This document shows positions 20,370 to 32,400 of a stretch of 48,638 nucleotides of DNA, piece by piece. The translations under genes were made by a program, and so were the position numbers. How positions within the stretch are numbered: the stretch's first letter is position 1; each line of letters starts with the position of its first letter. The notes under the pieces were generated by a model, which did not search any database, was not told the DNA's origin, and worked only from the letters and a program-made list of their open reading frames with translations. Source of the DNA: Candolleomyces eurysporus. Taxonomy: Eukaryota > Basidiomycota > Agaricomycetes > Agaricales > Psathyrellaceae. The stretch is taken from positions 1 through 48,638 of the forward strand of contig JANBPK010001244.1 in NCBI GenBank assembly GCA_027579435.1. The letters are read 5' to 3'.

Positions 20370-23300
20370 ATGATGGGGCCACCAGCGACAAAATCCATAG
20401 CAACTCCGAGTAGTAATGCGTACGGTGGGCCCCCAAAGAGCGCTCATGACGCCGAACTCCCCAACGCAGCACCTATCCCCTCATCTTCCACCACCACATC
20501 ACAAGCGCAACACCCAACGCCGAAGATCCAACGACAAAATTCCAACAACATCGCCGACCAATCTCAGTCAACACCTTCGAAGTCGAAGGCTCGCAACGTT
20601 CGAAACCTCACCATTGCCCCTTCGTCACCACCCTCAATAACGCCGGCGCCCTCATCCAGTTCTGTAGTAACATTCAGTTCGCTGGGTGAGACTGCGACTG
20701 CCATAGCAGCTCAGCGTGGATTACTGTCCCCTACTCCCCCACCGATAAGGCAAACAACAACCCCTCGGTTTGGCCCCATTCCACTCCAACCCATCCCAAG
20801 CTCCAGACCCGGTACTCCGTCCATCCACCCCGACGCTGCCTTTCCAGGACCGCCCGCTCCGATTCCTCGCACGCCAGGTCTCGGATTCGTGCCACTGACA
20901 CCAAACACCCCTTCTGGAGCATTATTTTCTCCCAATAGTCCTTTCTTCTCGCCAAACGCGTCGCAGGGGGGCATCATCACTTCACCAACACCTCCAACCT
21001 CCAAAACATCCAAACTGAAATCCCAGTTGACTTCACTACTCCCGGTGCTTCCGGCGAGACACACGTACTTTCATGCGAAAATAGAGATTCAGCAGCTCAG
21101 CAGTGTTCCGTTTGTCGGTGGTCAATTCGGTGTTCGGTGGAAATTCAGGAACGTGCACCGACATGCTGGAGGGCAAGATACGCACCATAATCACGAGGAC
21201 AGCGGCGTTGCTGGGAATGGGAATGAGGAAGGACAGGGGTTGTTAGGTCGGGTAACCGGGAGGGCGAAGAGTACCGCGTCATCGAATAGCAGAGATAAGG
21301 GGAAAGCCAGGGAACAAGATCCATCAGAAGCTGGAGAGTTTGGGAACGTCGATGGCTCGATGGGCCGGTATCGTCCTTCACATCAGGAGTCTGTCAGTTC
21401 GACACGGACGAGTTCCAGCAGGGACACGAGTACGACCTCCGAATCGACATCATCGTATGGCACGTCAACCTCTGGTACGAGTGCTCATACCAACTGGTCC
21501 GCCTCCACGAAGGTTGCCAATGGAACCACGACCCCTAACACCAACCTCAGCCGTGACTTCTACTCGTCATATACCTCGAACAACAGCTCTACTGCATCTC
21601 CGAGCTCCAAAGAAGCGGCTCGATATGGAGCATCACAATACCTCTTTACAACACCTTCGTTAGATGGATCTTCGGCTCCAGCGTCCGCCACTGGTGACCC
21701 AGGCATCTCCTCGCTCCTTTCGCCCAACGGCCAATCCTTCAGTTCTAATGCTGCTGCCACCCCGCTGTCACCCAACGTGAACGTGTTTTCACCAACAGGA
21801 ACTGTCACGCAGGCGAATTTAGGGTCCGCGACACCGCATATGACCAGCAACTCTCCCCTGCCTGGGCAAACGCACATCGGACAGTTATCTGCTGCCCGCG
21901 GTATAACGCCGTATCTACCCCTCAAAGATCATAAAATCACCTTCAACTTCCCGCTCGAGGCTATAGTGAAGATGGATGTAACAAGGGGTAGTGGAAACGC
22001 CGCGGAATCGGCTCATCACGAAGCGCACGAGGGTGGATCGGGAGTTGGAGGGCTTAATCCGAACGACCAACATTCGCATTCGTCTGCGTCGGTATCTTCT
22101 ATGGTGGCGGCTGGGGCTCTCCAGCAGCAGCAGCAACACGCTCCAAAGCCCAATATACACCCCTCGCCGTTGAAGTTGGTGGTGATGCAGAGAGTGATCC
22201 CTGATGATCCCAGTAATTCGCCCCAGAATCCGAGGCTCGGAGAGGTGGTCCTTAATTTAGCGGAGTATGTAGGGAAGGGGAAGGTTGAGAGGAGGTTTCT
22301 TTTGAAGGAGAGTAGGGTTAATGCCATGCTCAAGGTACGTGAAAGCTTGCTTTTATACCTTTTTTCCATCTTTGTCGTTGTGGGTGCTGCTGCTTCGAAG
22401 CAGAGCATCTGCGATTCTCGACTGCGGCTGCGCTCTCCACGTTTTTTATTTATGCACGGCTGGTTTGGTTACGCGTTCACTAACGTGCTTTTACTCTACT
22501 CCTACAGCTCAGTATTGAAGTCACTTACGCGTCTGGATATACCGGATACGTCGCACCTCCGATGCCCAAGGCCGAGATTCTGGGAGACATTCAAGGGCTG
22601 CTCACGATGAACGAAACCCTATTGTCCAAGAAGAAGGCCAGGGTGATCATGGCACGGACTACGTCGTCGAGGTCCGATGCAAACGGGAAGGAGCCAGGAA
22701 CGGCGGCATCGCTGAGCGTTGAGGCCCTCGAAGGAGCGGATGGGGATGTGGAGGGCGAGGTGGACTTGAAGTCCCCTGGGCTCCTCGAGAGGGAGAAGGA
22801 CAGGATTGCCCAAGTGTTATCGGGTGATACGGGGGATACCTTTGCAGAGTTGGAGGCGCAGGATGCGAGGGTTTGGGAGCAGCAGGTGCAGCCGATGCTT
22901 CACGTTGGAAACCGCTTTGCCGACCCGTATGCTCTTCCTTCAGAGAGCGAAAGCGAAAGCGAGGTTGTGTCGGAGGTTGAGGTTGATCCCAGGAGGCCAC
23001 AGAGGCCGCAGAGGAGGATGACGGAAGAAGAGTTGGGAAGGAAGCGGTGGAAGGTGGAGATGAGGTCCAAGAGGCGGGAGGAACGGGGCAAGAAGCTGAT
23101 GTTGAACCTCAGTGAGAGCGAGGATGACAGTGCCTTTGAGAGTGCAGATGATGGGTTGGAGGGTGACGAGCACGGACTTTGGCACCTAGTGGACCAGAAG
23201 CCGGGACCAGGCAGCACCACCTTACCCGGGCAAGTTCGTTTGTCCGCATTCGACATCCAACGTCTTCCCCTGGCTTCTGGGCCCAAAACAACAGAAGCAT

Positions 23301-24427
23301 TGATTGACGCTCTGTTCAACCCGGTAGCAACGTCCAACAAGGATAGTCAGGGCCCGTTCACGATGTACGTGAGCCCTACTGAAGTCCTTGCTCAAAATGC
23401 TATGGAGGACGCGCTCAAGAGGGAGATGGAAGTGCGTTCTCGGCAAATACACGTCATGCGACAGGAGCACGTTTTAATGGGTCAGCAGCAAAGCCAGCAG
23501 CAACACCATTGGTACCAGCCCAAGAAGCGAAGCATGAGCCGGGACACCGGGGAGAGCAGTAACCGAAGTAGTCCCGGTGGTGGGCTCAACATGCGGCTGG
23601 GGCGAACGGCGAAGAAGAGGGCAGGAACGATGGATAGTACGAGTACATCTACCACCAGCGGTGGCAGTGGGAGTGGTGGTAGCCCTAATGTGCCGATAGC
23701 AGGCATGAGGAGTCCAGGGGAGGATACGGTAGTGGGAGTTCGGATTGGATACGGACAGCATGATGAAGACGACCACGATGTGACCTCTCCTGCCACAATC
23801 ACTGCCGTGTCGCCGAGTCGCGGGCAGCATTGGATGGGATTGGGGATGGCCATAGAAAACAGCAACGCACCCTCAGACCAGGATGCGACCATAGGAAAGA
23901 CAGGCGGGGGCGGTAGTATGGGTACCATATTGCACAACTACTACCGTGCTAAAAAGGACAAGAAGAAGGGCGTGAAGCGAGAGGAGCAGAAGGGAGAAGT
24001 GACCAATATCCTAGGGGGTGCTATCCATCACGAGGAGCCAGGCGAGATGTCGTACGCACAGTTGGGCCACGACCATGGTCCTCCGAATACTCACCAGCGT
24101 AGCGCCACTAGTGGCACTGTATCGAGCGAGAGTAGCGCGTCGTCGCTCAGCTCTCTTAGTCTCAGCTCGAAGAGTGGGCATGGTCCTGGTGCAGGAGCTC
24201 CTGGTCCTCATCCTCCCACGTCTGACTCAAGGCGTAGTTCTGATGGTCATGGTCCTGGTGGGGTCCTGCCTTCTATCCGACCTAGGCAGCCTGACTTGAG
24301 CGTACCGGATGGCAGGATGGACAAGATGGGTGTCGTGAAGGGTGTTTCCCCTGGCGCGGTTGTCGAGGGGACGGAAGCGGGTCGGTTTGGCAGTATCAGA
24401 GGATGGTGGAAGGGGCTTCAGAAGTAG
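20370..24427 (+). CDS. Large NT-C2 domain protein (EEIG1/EHBP1 N-terminal C2 type)
   Basis: Two exons, 20370-22334 and 22508-24427, intron phase 0, 1,294 aa. Low-complexity Ser/Pro/Thr N terminus to about residue 225. The NT-C2 fold is split: first strands at about 230-265 (RHTYFHAKIEIQQLSSVPFV, FGVRWKFRNVH), a Ser/Thr-rich insert of about 250 residues, then ITFNFPLEAIVKMDVTR, LKLVVMQRVIPDD, RLGEVVLNLAEYVGKG and, across the intron, LSIEVTYASGYTGYVAPP. The second half (EILGDIQGLL onward) is acidic and disordered with Ser-rich clusters. NT-C2 proteins are thought to bind membranes or membrane-trafficking partners; the fungal members are little studied, so a peripheral membrane adaptor role is an inference. 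The start is the first ATG of the long frame after a 5'-UTR intron; the second codon is also Met. Confidence 0.8.
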
Positions 24428-24746
24428 AGTTCCTTGGATTTGATGCGCGCTCATTTCAGGGAATTTTCAAGAGTAATTTTATTTCTATTGGGTATAATTG
24501 GATCGTACTTTTTCGGTTAATCTGTCAGTGTTTTCTAATCCACCCCCGGCTGTACCAACTCATTTTTTGTACATGTACTCATATGATAGCATCCTATTCG
24601 TCTTTCTTGCATACTGCACTATACATTTCCGTATCGATGTCACCTCGTGGTTACCACTATAATACATACGACATACACGCCGCAGATTCAGAAAATCGTG
24701 AAATCTAAAATACAATTTGTAATTGGTGACGGGTTGTTCCACATCC
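24428..24746. other. Convergent 3' flanks of NT-C2 and AA8 genes
   Basis: 319 bp of AT-richer sequence between two convergent stop codons; it must hold both 3' UTRs. No gene or repeat is seen. Confidence 0.5.
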
Positions 24747-25582
24747 TTATCGAGCGGCCCAATCGTCTAAAGAGAATTGGTGTTGTGGACGGAAGTCGGA
24801 CTGTAATGCTGCGAGGGTGTCCCAATAGGAAGGGGTCCTGGCCTTCTGGATGTCGAGAAGGTGTTGGCCTGCTAGGCTATGCTTGGAGAGACCTGAGGCG
24901 GGGTTAGATGGGCTGGATGGTTTTGTCGACGTGTGCATAGCGAATCCAAAGTTGGCGGTGCCATTCAAATTAATTCCACCTGTTCCTCCAGACCAAGACG
25001 TGCAGTTCTGACAACGATAGATGAAGCGCTGGTGTCCTGAAGATGTGAGACCCGACCCCGGGAGCAGGGTGACGACGGGGCCAGGGGCGGCGAGTGGCTG
25101 TGGAGAATCATAGGTTCTGTCGAAGATATTCAGTACAGTAGTAATCAACGGAGGCTGCTGCTTACTCTGTCCTTCGCACTGAAATTACAGGTTTCTTGCC
25201 ATCAAGCCAGGCGACGATGAGTGGGCTCGAGTCCATTGCACCGCCTAAGCTGCTCCCAACCCAACCAGCGGATGCCGGGGCACTGAATAGACCGATAAAC
25301 TCGGTCAAGGGGCGATAGTCTGAGGAGATGTCAGCAGGGAAGATGTATCCCCAGCTTGTGTCGGTGTCAGCGTCAAAGTACCGAAGCCAACATATCTTTG
25401 CTCCGATGGTAGATGAGATCTGTGGATCGCACCACTCTGAAGCAGATGGGCGTTGGCTTTGGGCTAATAGAAAGGCAAAAGGTCAGAAGGCTACACCATC
25501 TTTGGAGCGCTCGCAGAAGTAGTTTCTCACCGGGAAGGGCCAAGAAACCCAGTTGGATCACCGCAGCGGTAAGCCACTTCAT
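24747..25582 (-). CDS. Stand-alone secreted AA8 cytochrome domain protein
   Basis: Exons 25582-25531, 25463-25166 and 25116-24747, introns in phases 1 and 2, 239 aa. The signal peptide begins MKWLTAAVIQLGFLALP. The mature protein is a single cellobiose-dehydrogenase-type cytochrome: SEWCDPQISS, ICWLRYFD, GYIFPADI, FIGLFSAPASAGWVGSSLGG, probable heme ligands Met in GGAMDSSPL and His in SSGHQRFIYRC, and CQNC. No flavin or quinone dehydrogenase domain follows; it stops after DTLAALQSDF plus a short tail. Both introns sit at the same codons and phases as the first two of the AA8-AA12 gene (after the signal peptide; at VRRTE), so the two are paralogs. It is probably an extracellular electron carrier, perhaps to an LPMO or reductase; the partner is unknown. 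It converges on the NT-C2 gene, 319 bp apart. Confidence 0.9.
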
Positions 25583-25913
25583 CGCACAAGTGAGGTCAAT
25601 CCCAAGCTGACATGGGACGGTCGAGAAAGACCAACGCTACGCTTTGCACTCGAAGCTTAAGAATGATGCACCACTGGCAGAGTAGTTTAATCCTAACGCA
25701 CGGCTCATAGTCGGATTGGAAAGAATCCACTAGGTTCAATTTCGGCATTTTGGTGCAAGAACCTATGAGCACGTTGCCCTTCCTTCCGTTCGCTGTCAGT
25801 TGAATCTGCCCAGTCGGATTGACAGATTAGGTCCTGTTTTCCATCAGTCAGATGGAATTGCAGCGTTAACGTTAGGGCCAGGGGAGCCTTGGCTTCCAGT
25901 TTGGAGTTGGATT

Positions 25914-26140
25914 CCGAGGCATTTTTGACTCGGGTACTAGACAAGTGCTAAGACGGTGCTTCCGGCATCTGCAGCCATCACGCGGCCGCTGTTTTGCGAT
26001 TTACGGTTCGTGGGATTTCATTTCCTTTTATGCTGAAATGCGTACTCATCGAAAGACAATCCATTCAACGCGATGATCTGGAAGCAAGGGAGATTGAGTT
26101 GTTAAAATAAAACCAGTCAAAAAATTGAAAAATGCCTCGG
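25914..26140. mobile_element. MITE-like element 2 (TIR CCGAGGCATTTTTGA)
   Basis: A 227-bp non-coding segment bounded by inverted ends ccgaggcatttttga (left) and tgaaaaatgcctcgg (right), 14 of 15 complementary. The left end continues ctcgggtact exactly as in element 1 at 39244, so these are members of one family. No obvious target-site duplication; no transposase inside. It lies about 330 bp upstream of the AA8 start codon, so it may affect that promoter. Confidence 0.72.
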
Positions 26141-26464
26141 ACCTTGCCATGCAAGCATCAGCCACTTCACACAGGTTTCAGGTTTTTTGACTTGGGGATG
26201 TGAGGAGTTTAGACAAGGAAAAGAGAGCTCTTCAACACCTGGGCCCTTGTGGCTCTATGAGCTCAACAATGTGGGTCTGAGGACACTGCAAAGCATGAAG
26301 CCCAGTTGCTGCAAGGGAGCACTAGGGCTGCAGCCGAGGACGAGAATGCTTCTGTCACACCTCAGACACACAGATACAAACATACACCCACAGGAGCGGG
26401 CTGTCTGAAAATGTAAATAAAAATATTAAATAATCAAGTAGAAAGAAAAAGATAAGAGAAGGCA
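26141..26464. other. Gene-free stretch
   Basis: There is no supported feature. Sequence from 26141 to about 26400 is GC-moderate and unique in the window. It ends in an A/T-rich run (26410-26460). Confidence 0.35.
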
Positions 26465-26893
26465 TTGTACTTGCCTACCTTGATAGCAACTTACAGTCAA
26501 AAGGGCAAGCTGGTTGTGCCCATGGCGGTTGGGGATGGAGATAATGTGTGTGCAGTGTCACTTGATTTCAACTCAGAGGATCAGCAAGACTCAATATTTA
26601 TTCAGGTGATCACAACATGTACAATATCTCATCATATTTATTCTTGCACTTACAGCAGTCCCCACTCTCCAGTACAATCCACTTGTTGATATCCACAAAA
26701 ATCAACACACAGTTACACTTGTGTACAGTGATACTCCCATTGCATTCTTTGGCCAACTTCTCCATATCTTAGTTCTCTGTCTTCCTCCCACACACAAGCT
26801 TGACAAAGACAACCCAAGTCTTCTTATCGAGACAACATACATTCTTGCTGCTGTGCATTGGCATGAGATTGAGACCCAAATTTGACAAATATG
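26465..26893 (+). pseudogene. Possible transposon-derived coding remnant
   Basis: Two short coding-looking stretches separated by a possible intron (about 26605-26656): KGKLVVPMAVGDGDNVCAVS, then in another frame LQYNPLVDIHKNQHTVTLVY and TPIAFFGQLLHILVLCLPP to a stop at 26891-26893. The second resembles the FYGQL-type region near the C terminus of Tnp2-family transposases, but the resemblance is weak. The splice phase does not fit, so at best it is decayed. Confidence 0.3.
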
Positions 26894-27205
26894 CGCATTG
26901 CTGATTTATCAAAAGGTGGGAAGGATGGAAGTGGTGGACATGACATGTGTACAGTGCTTGATAAGTAGGGTTCCTACTGGTTTAAAGTGGGCAATTATTG
27001 ACTGTACTGGCGCAATCCAGCAGTCAGTTCATGTTTGAGATGATTAGGCACATGTCAAAATGTGATTCCAGGGGACACTGTCCTTTTTATCTATAAAACT
27101 GGGGCACTTTGCCTACCAGTCAAAATAATTAAGCCAGGGCAATAGCCCTGGCCTGTCCATCATAAATATGATTGATTGGGATCAAGAAGTCAGTTGACAG
27201 ATGGC

Positions 27206-27500
27206 GGTGATGTGCAGGTAGCGAACTAGGGCTCTTTAACCAACAAAACTATAGAACTCAAACACACACAACCACAACAACACAACACACCAAATACCTT
27301 TGTGAAGATAAAGGCGGGCAAGGGGTATAGATAAAAGCTCTAAGTCAAGTTGACAGAGGCTTCTAGAACTCTTGTACAATTGCAAGTTCAAGGGGGAGCT
27401 AAGGCTCAACCAGTAACGATAGAAATGCTTCACAAAGCAACTTCACTAACACACAGTATGGTTCGAGATACGTCAGATAACTTCACAAACAGAGGACACG
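27206..27500. repeat. LTR-like dispersed repeat, copy 1
   Basis: About 270 bp matches 48371-48638 closely: tgatgtgcaggtagcgaact, agggctct, caacacaacacaccaaatac, gtgaagataaaggcgggcaa, ggggtata, gaggcttctagaactctt and gggggagctaaggctcaacc. The boundary shared by both copies begins cggtgatgtgcagg, compatible with an LTR starting TG. The right end cannot be fixed because copy 2 runs off the window. Differences are mostly C/T or G/A plus short indels in the CA-rich tract. Confidence 0.65.
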
Positions 27501-27765
27501 GCCTCGAGCAACTTTAATGCAAGAATGATTCAATAAACGCAAGCGACACGACTCTAATTGACTTTGCGAAATTAAACACTCTTTTCTCGATAACAGACAG
27601 CTCTCGTAGATTCCTGGGAACACGGTCCTGACGCGAAATACAAACACTAGCTACCTGCTAATGCTATAATAGATAAAACAAAGACGTATATATATTTAAT
27701 TATTGTTTGGCAAACAGATAGAAAAACAAACAGATGACAGAGACAGAGAGAGATAAGAAACACAA

Positions 27766-28500
27766 TCACATGAGGGTATTGAAGGCCGAGAGTTGAGTCT
27801 TGAACTTTAGAACGCAGTCCAGGCTCTTCACAAACCTGTTCTGGACGCGGCTGTTATCAAGTCTGCATGGATATTCACCGAGGATTGCTTCTGGAGAGCG
27901 TGCCCTTCCATTCACAAACCTCACCCGACGAATTGATCTGAGTTTTGGGTGCTTGGCCCCACCAAGCCACATTGCTTCTCCACTCTGCTGACTCTTTCTA
28001 TCTCTTGGCTCTGGACAGGCTGACTGAGCTTCGGGTTGCTGACCCTATATGCTTTAGTCGTACTTTCTGGTTTTCCATATGGATTTGCAAACTTTGGATT
28101 AGTGGCCTGAGCTTGGTTACTGCTTCCGTTCCTTCCAAATTCAGTTGCATCAAGGCTTATTGACTTAGTGAATCTCTCATCAATTCTCGAAGCCACCAGC
28201 TACTTCGTGAAGACTTCTGCTTAGCAAGTGTCAGGGCAAATTCCCTTATAATATGCACAACTCCCTCCAGCATGGTACCTCGCCAGGTCAGGCATGCTAG
28301 TTAGACTTCAAATAGTATTACTGCATTTCAGATACGTTCGCGAGACCTTCGTGAACTTAAAGTGTCATCACAGAACCGTCTTACTCAACGTTCTTTTGTT
28401 CTCCAGGGTGTCTGCTTAGTTGACAGTCAGGGATAACTTCCTTCAAGGAGATCTCATTAATTATTGAAGTCAGTTCACAAACTTTACGGATAAATTCGCA
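27766..28500 (-). pseudogene. Decayed coding remnant, probably transposon-derived
   Basis: Minus-strand translation gives coding-like pieces in shifting frames: SRIDERFTKSISLDATEFGR, KAYRVSNPKLSQPVQSQEIE, and near 27766 a C-terminal piece ending KFKTQLSAFNTLM then stop. Upstream (28300-28500) a frame broken by stops reads CEFIRKVCELTSIINEISLK. I do not recognise the family; its position beside an LTR-like repeat suggests a retrotransposon interior, which is inference only. Confidence 0.3.
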
Positions 28501-28752
28501 AATTTAAGAGGGTGTCTACGCAGACGGCGTATCAGTGGATCTGTGCCATGGCAACTGACTCATTAAGAGGAATTAAGAGGTAATTCAGAACAGAAAACAA
28601 AACACAAGTCCCTTTGTGCTGTCTCTGTCCCTCATGTGTGCTCCTGTAAAAGATGTATAAAAATCAATGAAATTTAGAAACAATCTACTACAGCACAAAA
28701 AATGGCCCTCCCAATGCCTGTGCCTCTGGCACAGAGATTTGATATACCTGGG

Positions 28753-28819
28753 CCCTAAGCCCTAAACTAACCCTAAATCCCTAACCTTAAATCCCAAACC
28801 CTAAATCCTAAACCCTAAG
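28753..28819. repeat. Interstitial telomere-like CCCTAA/CCCTAAA tract
   Basis: A 67-bp run of degenerate CCCTAA-type units: ccctaag, ccctaaact, aaccctaaat, ccctaacctt, aaatcccaaa, ccctaaat, cctaaa, ccctaag. The fungal telomere unit is commonly TTAGGG (CCCTAA on this strand); many units here are 7-mers. It lies inside transposon-rich DNA, not at a contig end. Confidence 0.8.
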
Positions 28820-28850
28820 CCACACGGGAGTTCAAATATCAACACTGCCA

Positions 28851-29421
28851 CTGGCCGGGCAGTTGCCCTGGCTTTATAATTTTGATTTAACAGGGGTTAC
28901 CCCTGGTTTATAGAAAAACCACACAGGATGTGGTGGTGATTCACTAGGTTTTTGTGCAACTTTGACCATGGAAAGAACCTGATGGTCAAAATTACTAGCC
29001 TACTTGGTGAATGTCACTAAATTGTATTTCACCACCTTTTCACCCCCTCACCATGGAACTTGAACCTGCTATGGGTTCTACAGTGGCAGCCTACAAGTAT
29101 ATGACAACAGAATCCTTAAAAATTATCGGAATACACCAATTTAAAGGACAATCAATTAATTAACCTTCACAGATCCATGCCCATCATTATCTGTTTGTAA
29201 ATTGTTTAAAAAGTACTTATGCTGCATGTGCAAAGCATGGTGTAAGGCACAACAACAGTGTTAGATTCAAACAAAAAATGATGACATGAAAATTGCTGTA
29301 CATAGCAATTGCACACCTAGATCATTAGCAGCTGTGATACACATACAGAAAGAACAAGGTAGTGGAATATTATGCAAATGGGATCCCAAACAGAACCTAG
29401 GACAGAAAGTGAACAGAAGAG
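28851..29421. other. Repeat-rich gap before the NLR 3' end
   Basis: No gene. Contains two short CCAGGG/CCCTGG hairpins (about 28854-28872 and 28891-28906) similar to the perfect stem-loop gccagggc-aata-gccctggc at 27133-27152. The remainder is AT-rich unique sequence. Confidence 0.4.
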
Positions 29422-32400
29422 CTACCATATATCAAGTAAAAGGTTGTTGACATGGAGAGCTAAATTGAACTCTGAGCACAGTAAGTTGCAAGACAAAATT
29501 ATGATCATTTTGGGAGGGCTTACAGTAGCTACAGGCCAAGGTGGAAAGGGTTGATGAACACTAGCAGGAGATTGTTGACACCTTGGGGAGTTCAATGGAG
29601 AAAAATAAAGAGGAAGTTTGAGGACTTACTTGACCCAGTCAGCACCATGATATACTGCAGTGGTGAGTTCAACTTTTGTAGTCAGGAGATCTCCAATGAT
29701 ATAGCAAATGCCATTACGGTAGAGGCCATCATGAAAATGGGGTGGAATCCAAAGTAGAAGTTTGCCTGAGGGGTCCTTGATCCAACCATCATTGTGCAAT
29801 GTCAAAGCTGTGATGGGGTAGTTGTGCAAAAATAGAAGGTCTGTAAAATAAAAGTAAATGATAGATTGAACCAAGAGGAAAACAAAGATGCTGTACCTTG
29901 GTGTACCAATTGGGCATGGCAAGATTCCCACATTTGGAGGGTCTTGTCCTCTGAGCCTGAGAAAATGTACTTGCCATCAGGAGAGAAGGCAACAGATCTG
30001 ACCCAGTCAGTATGCTCTTCTATTGGCTCCAAAGCTGGCTGTCCTGTTTGAGCATCCCACAGCCTGATGGTCTTGTCATCTGAGCCTGAGACAATGTACT
30101 TGCCATCAGGAGAGAATGCAACGGATCTGACCCAGCCACTTTGCTCTGTTATTGGCTCCAAGGCTGGCTGTCCTGTATGAGCATCCCACAGCCTGATTGT
30201 GTTGTCATCTGAGCCTGAGACAATGTACTTGCCATCAGGAGAGAATGCAACAGATCTGACATAGTCACTATGCCCTGTCATTGGCTCCAAAGCTGGCTGT
30301 CCTGTCTGAGAACTCCACAGTTGAATGGCTCCATTTTGCATCCCTGAGACAATGTATTTGCTGTTAGGAGAAAATGCAACAGATTTCACTCCATTTTTTG
30401 TCAGGATTTTTGGTACTACCTGTCTCTGAGTCAAGTTGTGGTGAATGATGGGAATTGATGGAAATTTCAGAAGTGCCTGCACTGGCTGTTCTGTTGCAGC
30501 ATAGAATGCTAGTGCTGATAGATATAAATGTGGAGCACTGTACTTAATTAGTGTGGCAAAGTTGTGCACAAAATCCCCAATGTTGTTTAGCAACAGCCCA
30601 AGCTCAGTTGATATTAGTTTCTGTATAATTTGTCAACTCTCATGTCATGGGCTTACTGGTTATATACTTACCTTGGATATTTCCCAGAGTATATTGTAGG
30701 CATAATTGATATTTTTCAACACACTCAAAGCTTCCACCCAGTACAAAACCTTCATCGTCTCTACAAACTCCTGCATCTTTTGCTGCAAAGGCTTGGTGAC
30801 TCCTGCACAGAGAACATGGTCTCCCCAAGCTGTACATGCATAAGCTAGTGCAGATTCAATTTCCAAAGGGATAGGTTGGTCATCATTGCTCCGATATGAG
30901 GTTTGTGCCCCTGAGATCCCAAAGTGTAGCCTATAATCCATGAGTGTGAAGCATGCTGCAGCTGTGGTAGAATGTGCAGCACATCTGTCAATGGCCCATT
31001 GCTCACCATGACACTTTTCTGATGTCAGGTAGTCCACAAAAGAGGCATGAAAGATTGCAATTGGAGCACCATCATAACCTTCATCAGGGATTTGGACAAC
31101 AGAATGAAGAGACTTGAAGGCTTCTCTAATTCCCAAAATATCTGTGCTAAGCAATTTAGCATAGTTGTCCATTGAAAGAGGCTTCTGGGCTGTAAGAAGC
31201 AGTGATAGGCAGGATTTTATCATATTTGCCTCCTCTTGTTTTAGATCTGTGAATGCCTCTGCCAGGATTCTGCTGTACAGGGCTTCAATGCCAGAAAGCT
31301 GGATATTTGCAATTGGTTGGCCAAGTTCTTGGAACCGCTTTAAACGATTCCCTGAGTAAGTTGCAACATATGTCACCATAGTGGCTGCAATGATAAACAG
31401 TGTTCCTGAGACTTTAGCAATAGATTGAATCTCTGGAGGAGGCCAGTTTGCCTGATAGTAGTTGTACAACATTGAGATGGATCTGAACCGGTCATTCAGA
31501 TACAGCAGTATATCAGCTCTGACAATGTCTGCTTCAATGTCATGGAGCCGAAGCCACCCATGGCATGTAGACGATTCAAAAGACTCCCGCAGGGAGATCT
31601 CAGGCCGACTAGTAAGGAAGAACTTGAGTCCTATGGTTGGCTTCTGGGACACAATTGCTGCAACAAATAGCTGGACAGCGTCTTGATCCTTGCACTCGTC
31701 AAGGGCATCTACACCAAGCACAAGGAGCTCATCAGAAGCAAAGGTCTTCTCAGCAGGCAGGAGGATCAGTTTCAAGTACTGGTCTTTCAACTCCATCTCT
31801 GTTGGATTTCTGCAGCTGTCATCAGATTCGAGAATCTCTTCGAGTGCATTGCCAAATTGAGGTCGTTTCTCTGCCAGGATCCTCGCGAGCGTGGGGATGA
31901 TCAGATACACGTCCATCTTATCCGATTCCTTGAGCGTACAGAAGAAGCTCGCACCCAGAAGTCCACGGTTATTGAGCTGGGAGCAAAAGGTTTTGGACAC
32001 AGTCGTCTTTCCTGTCCCAGCCAGTCCGCTAAGCCAGAAAAGATGAGGAGAACTCGGATCTGTTGCCCACACAAGCAGCATGGAGAGCAGCGATACGCGA
32101 GATCCGGGAACGCACCCGGGACCTCGTTTTGCGTTGCTATACTCTGCGCCCGCCACTCTCCCTAGTTTCTGGAGCGTATCTGATTTCGTAGCTGAGTGTG
32201 ATAAATGAGGAACGAGTCAGATAAACGTACTGGACCTCTTCAGTGACTGGACGGTTTGTTTGATAGTGCCCATGGTCTTGGTATGGTCTTCGATAACTGT
32301 CGGGGTTCATCAGAAGTGAAATCTGATGGTACGAAACCAGACGCACCGTTGAATTGTTCCTTCAACCAGTCGACGCCGCTAACAATCCGAAAAGTCTGGG

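Noticed and set aside
29422..32165. Treating the helical N-terminal part, NACHT part and WD part as three separate genes
   Set aside because: Short GT-AG introns join all parts in phase from 33597 to 29422, and this domain order is the standard Agaricomycete NLR layout.
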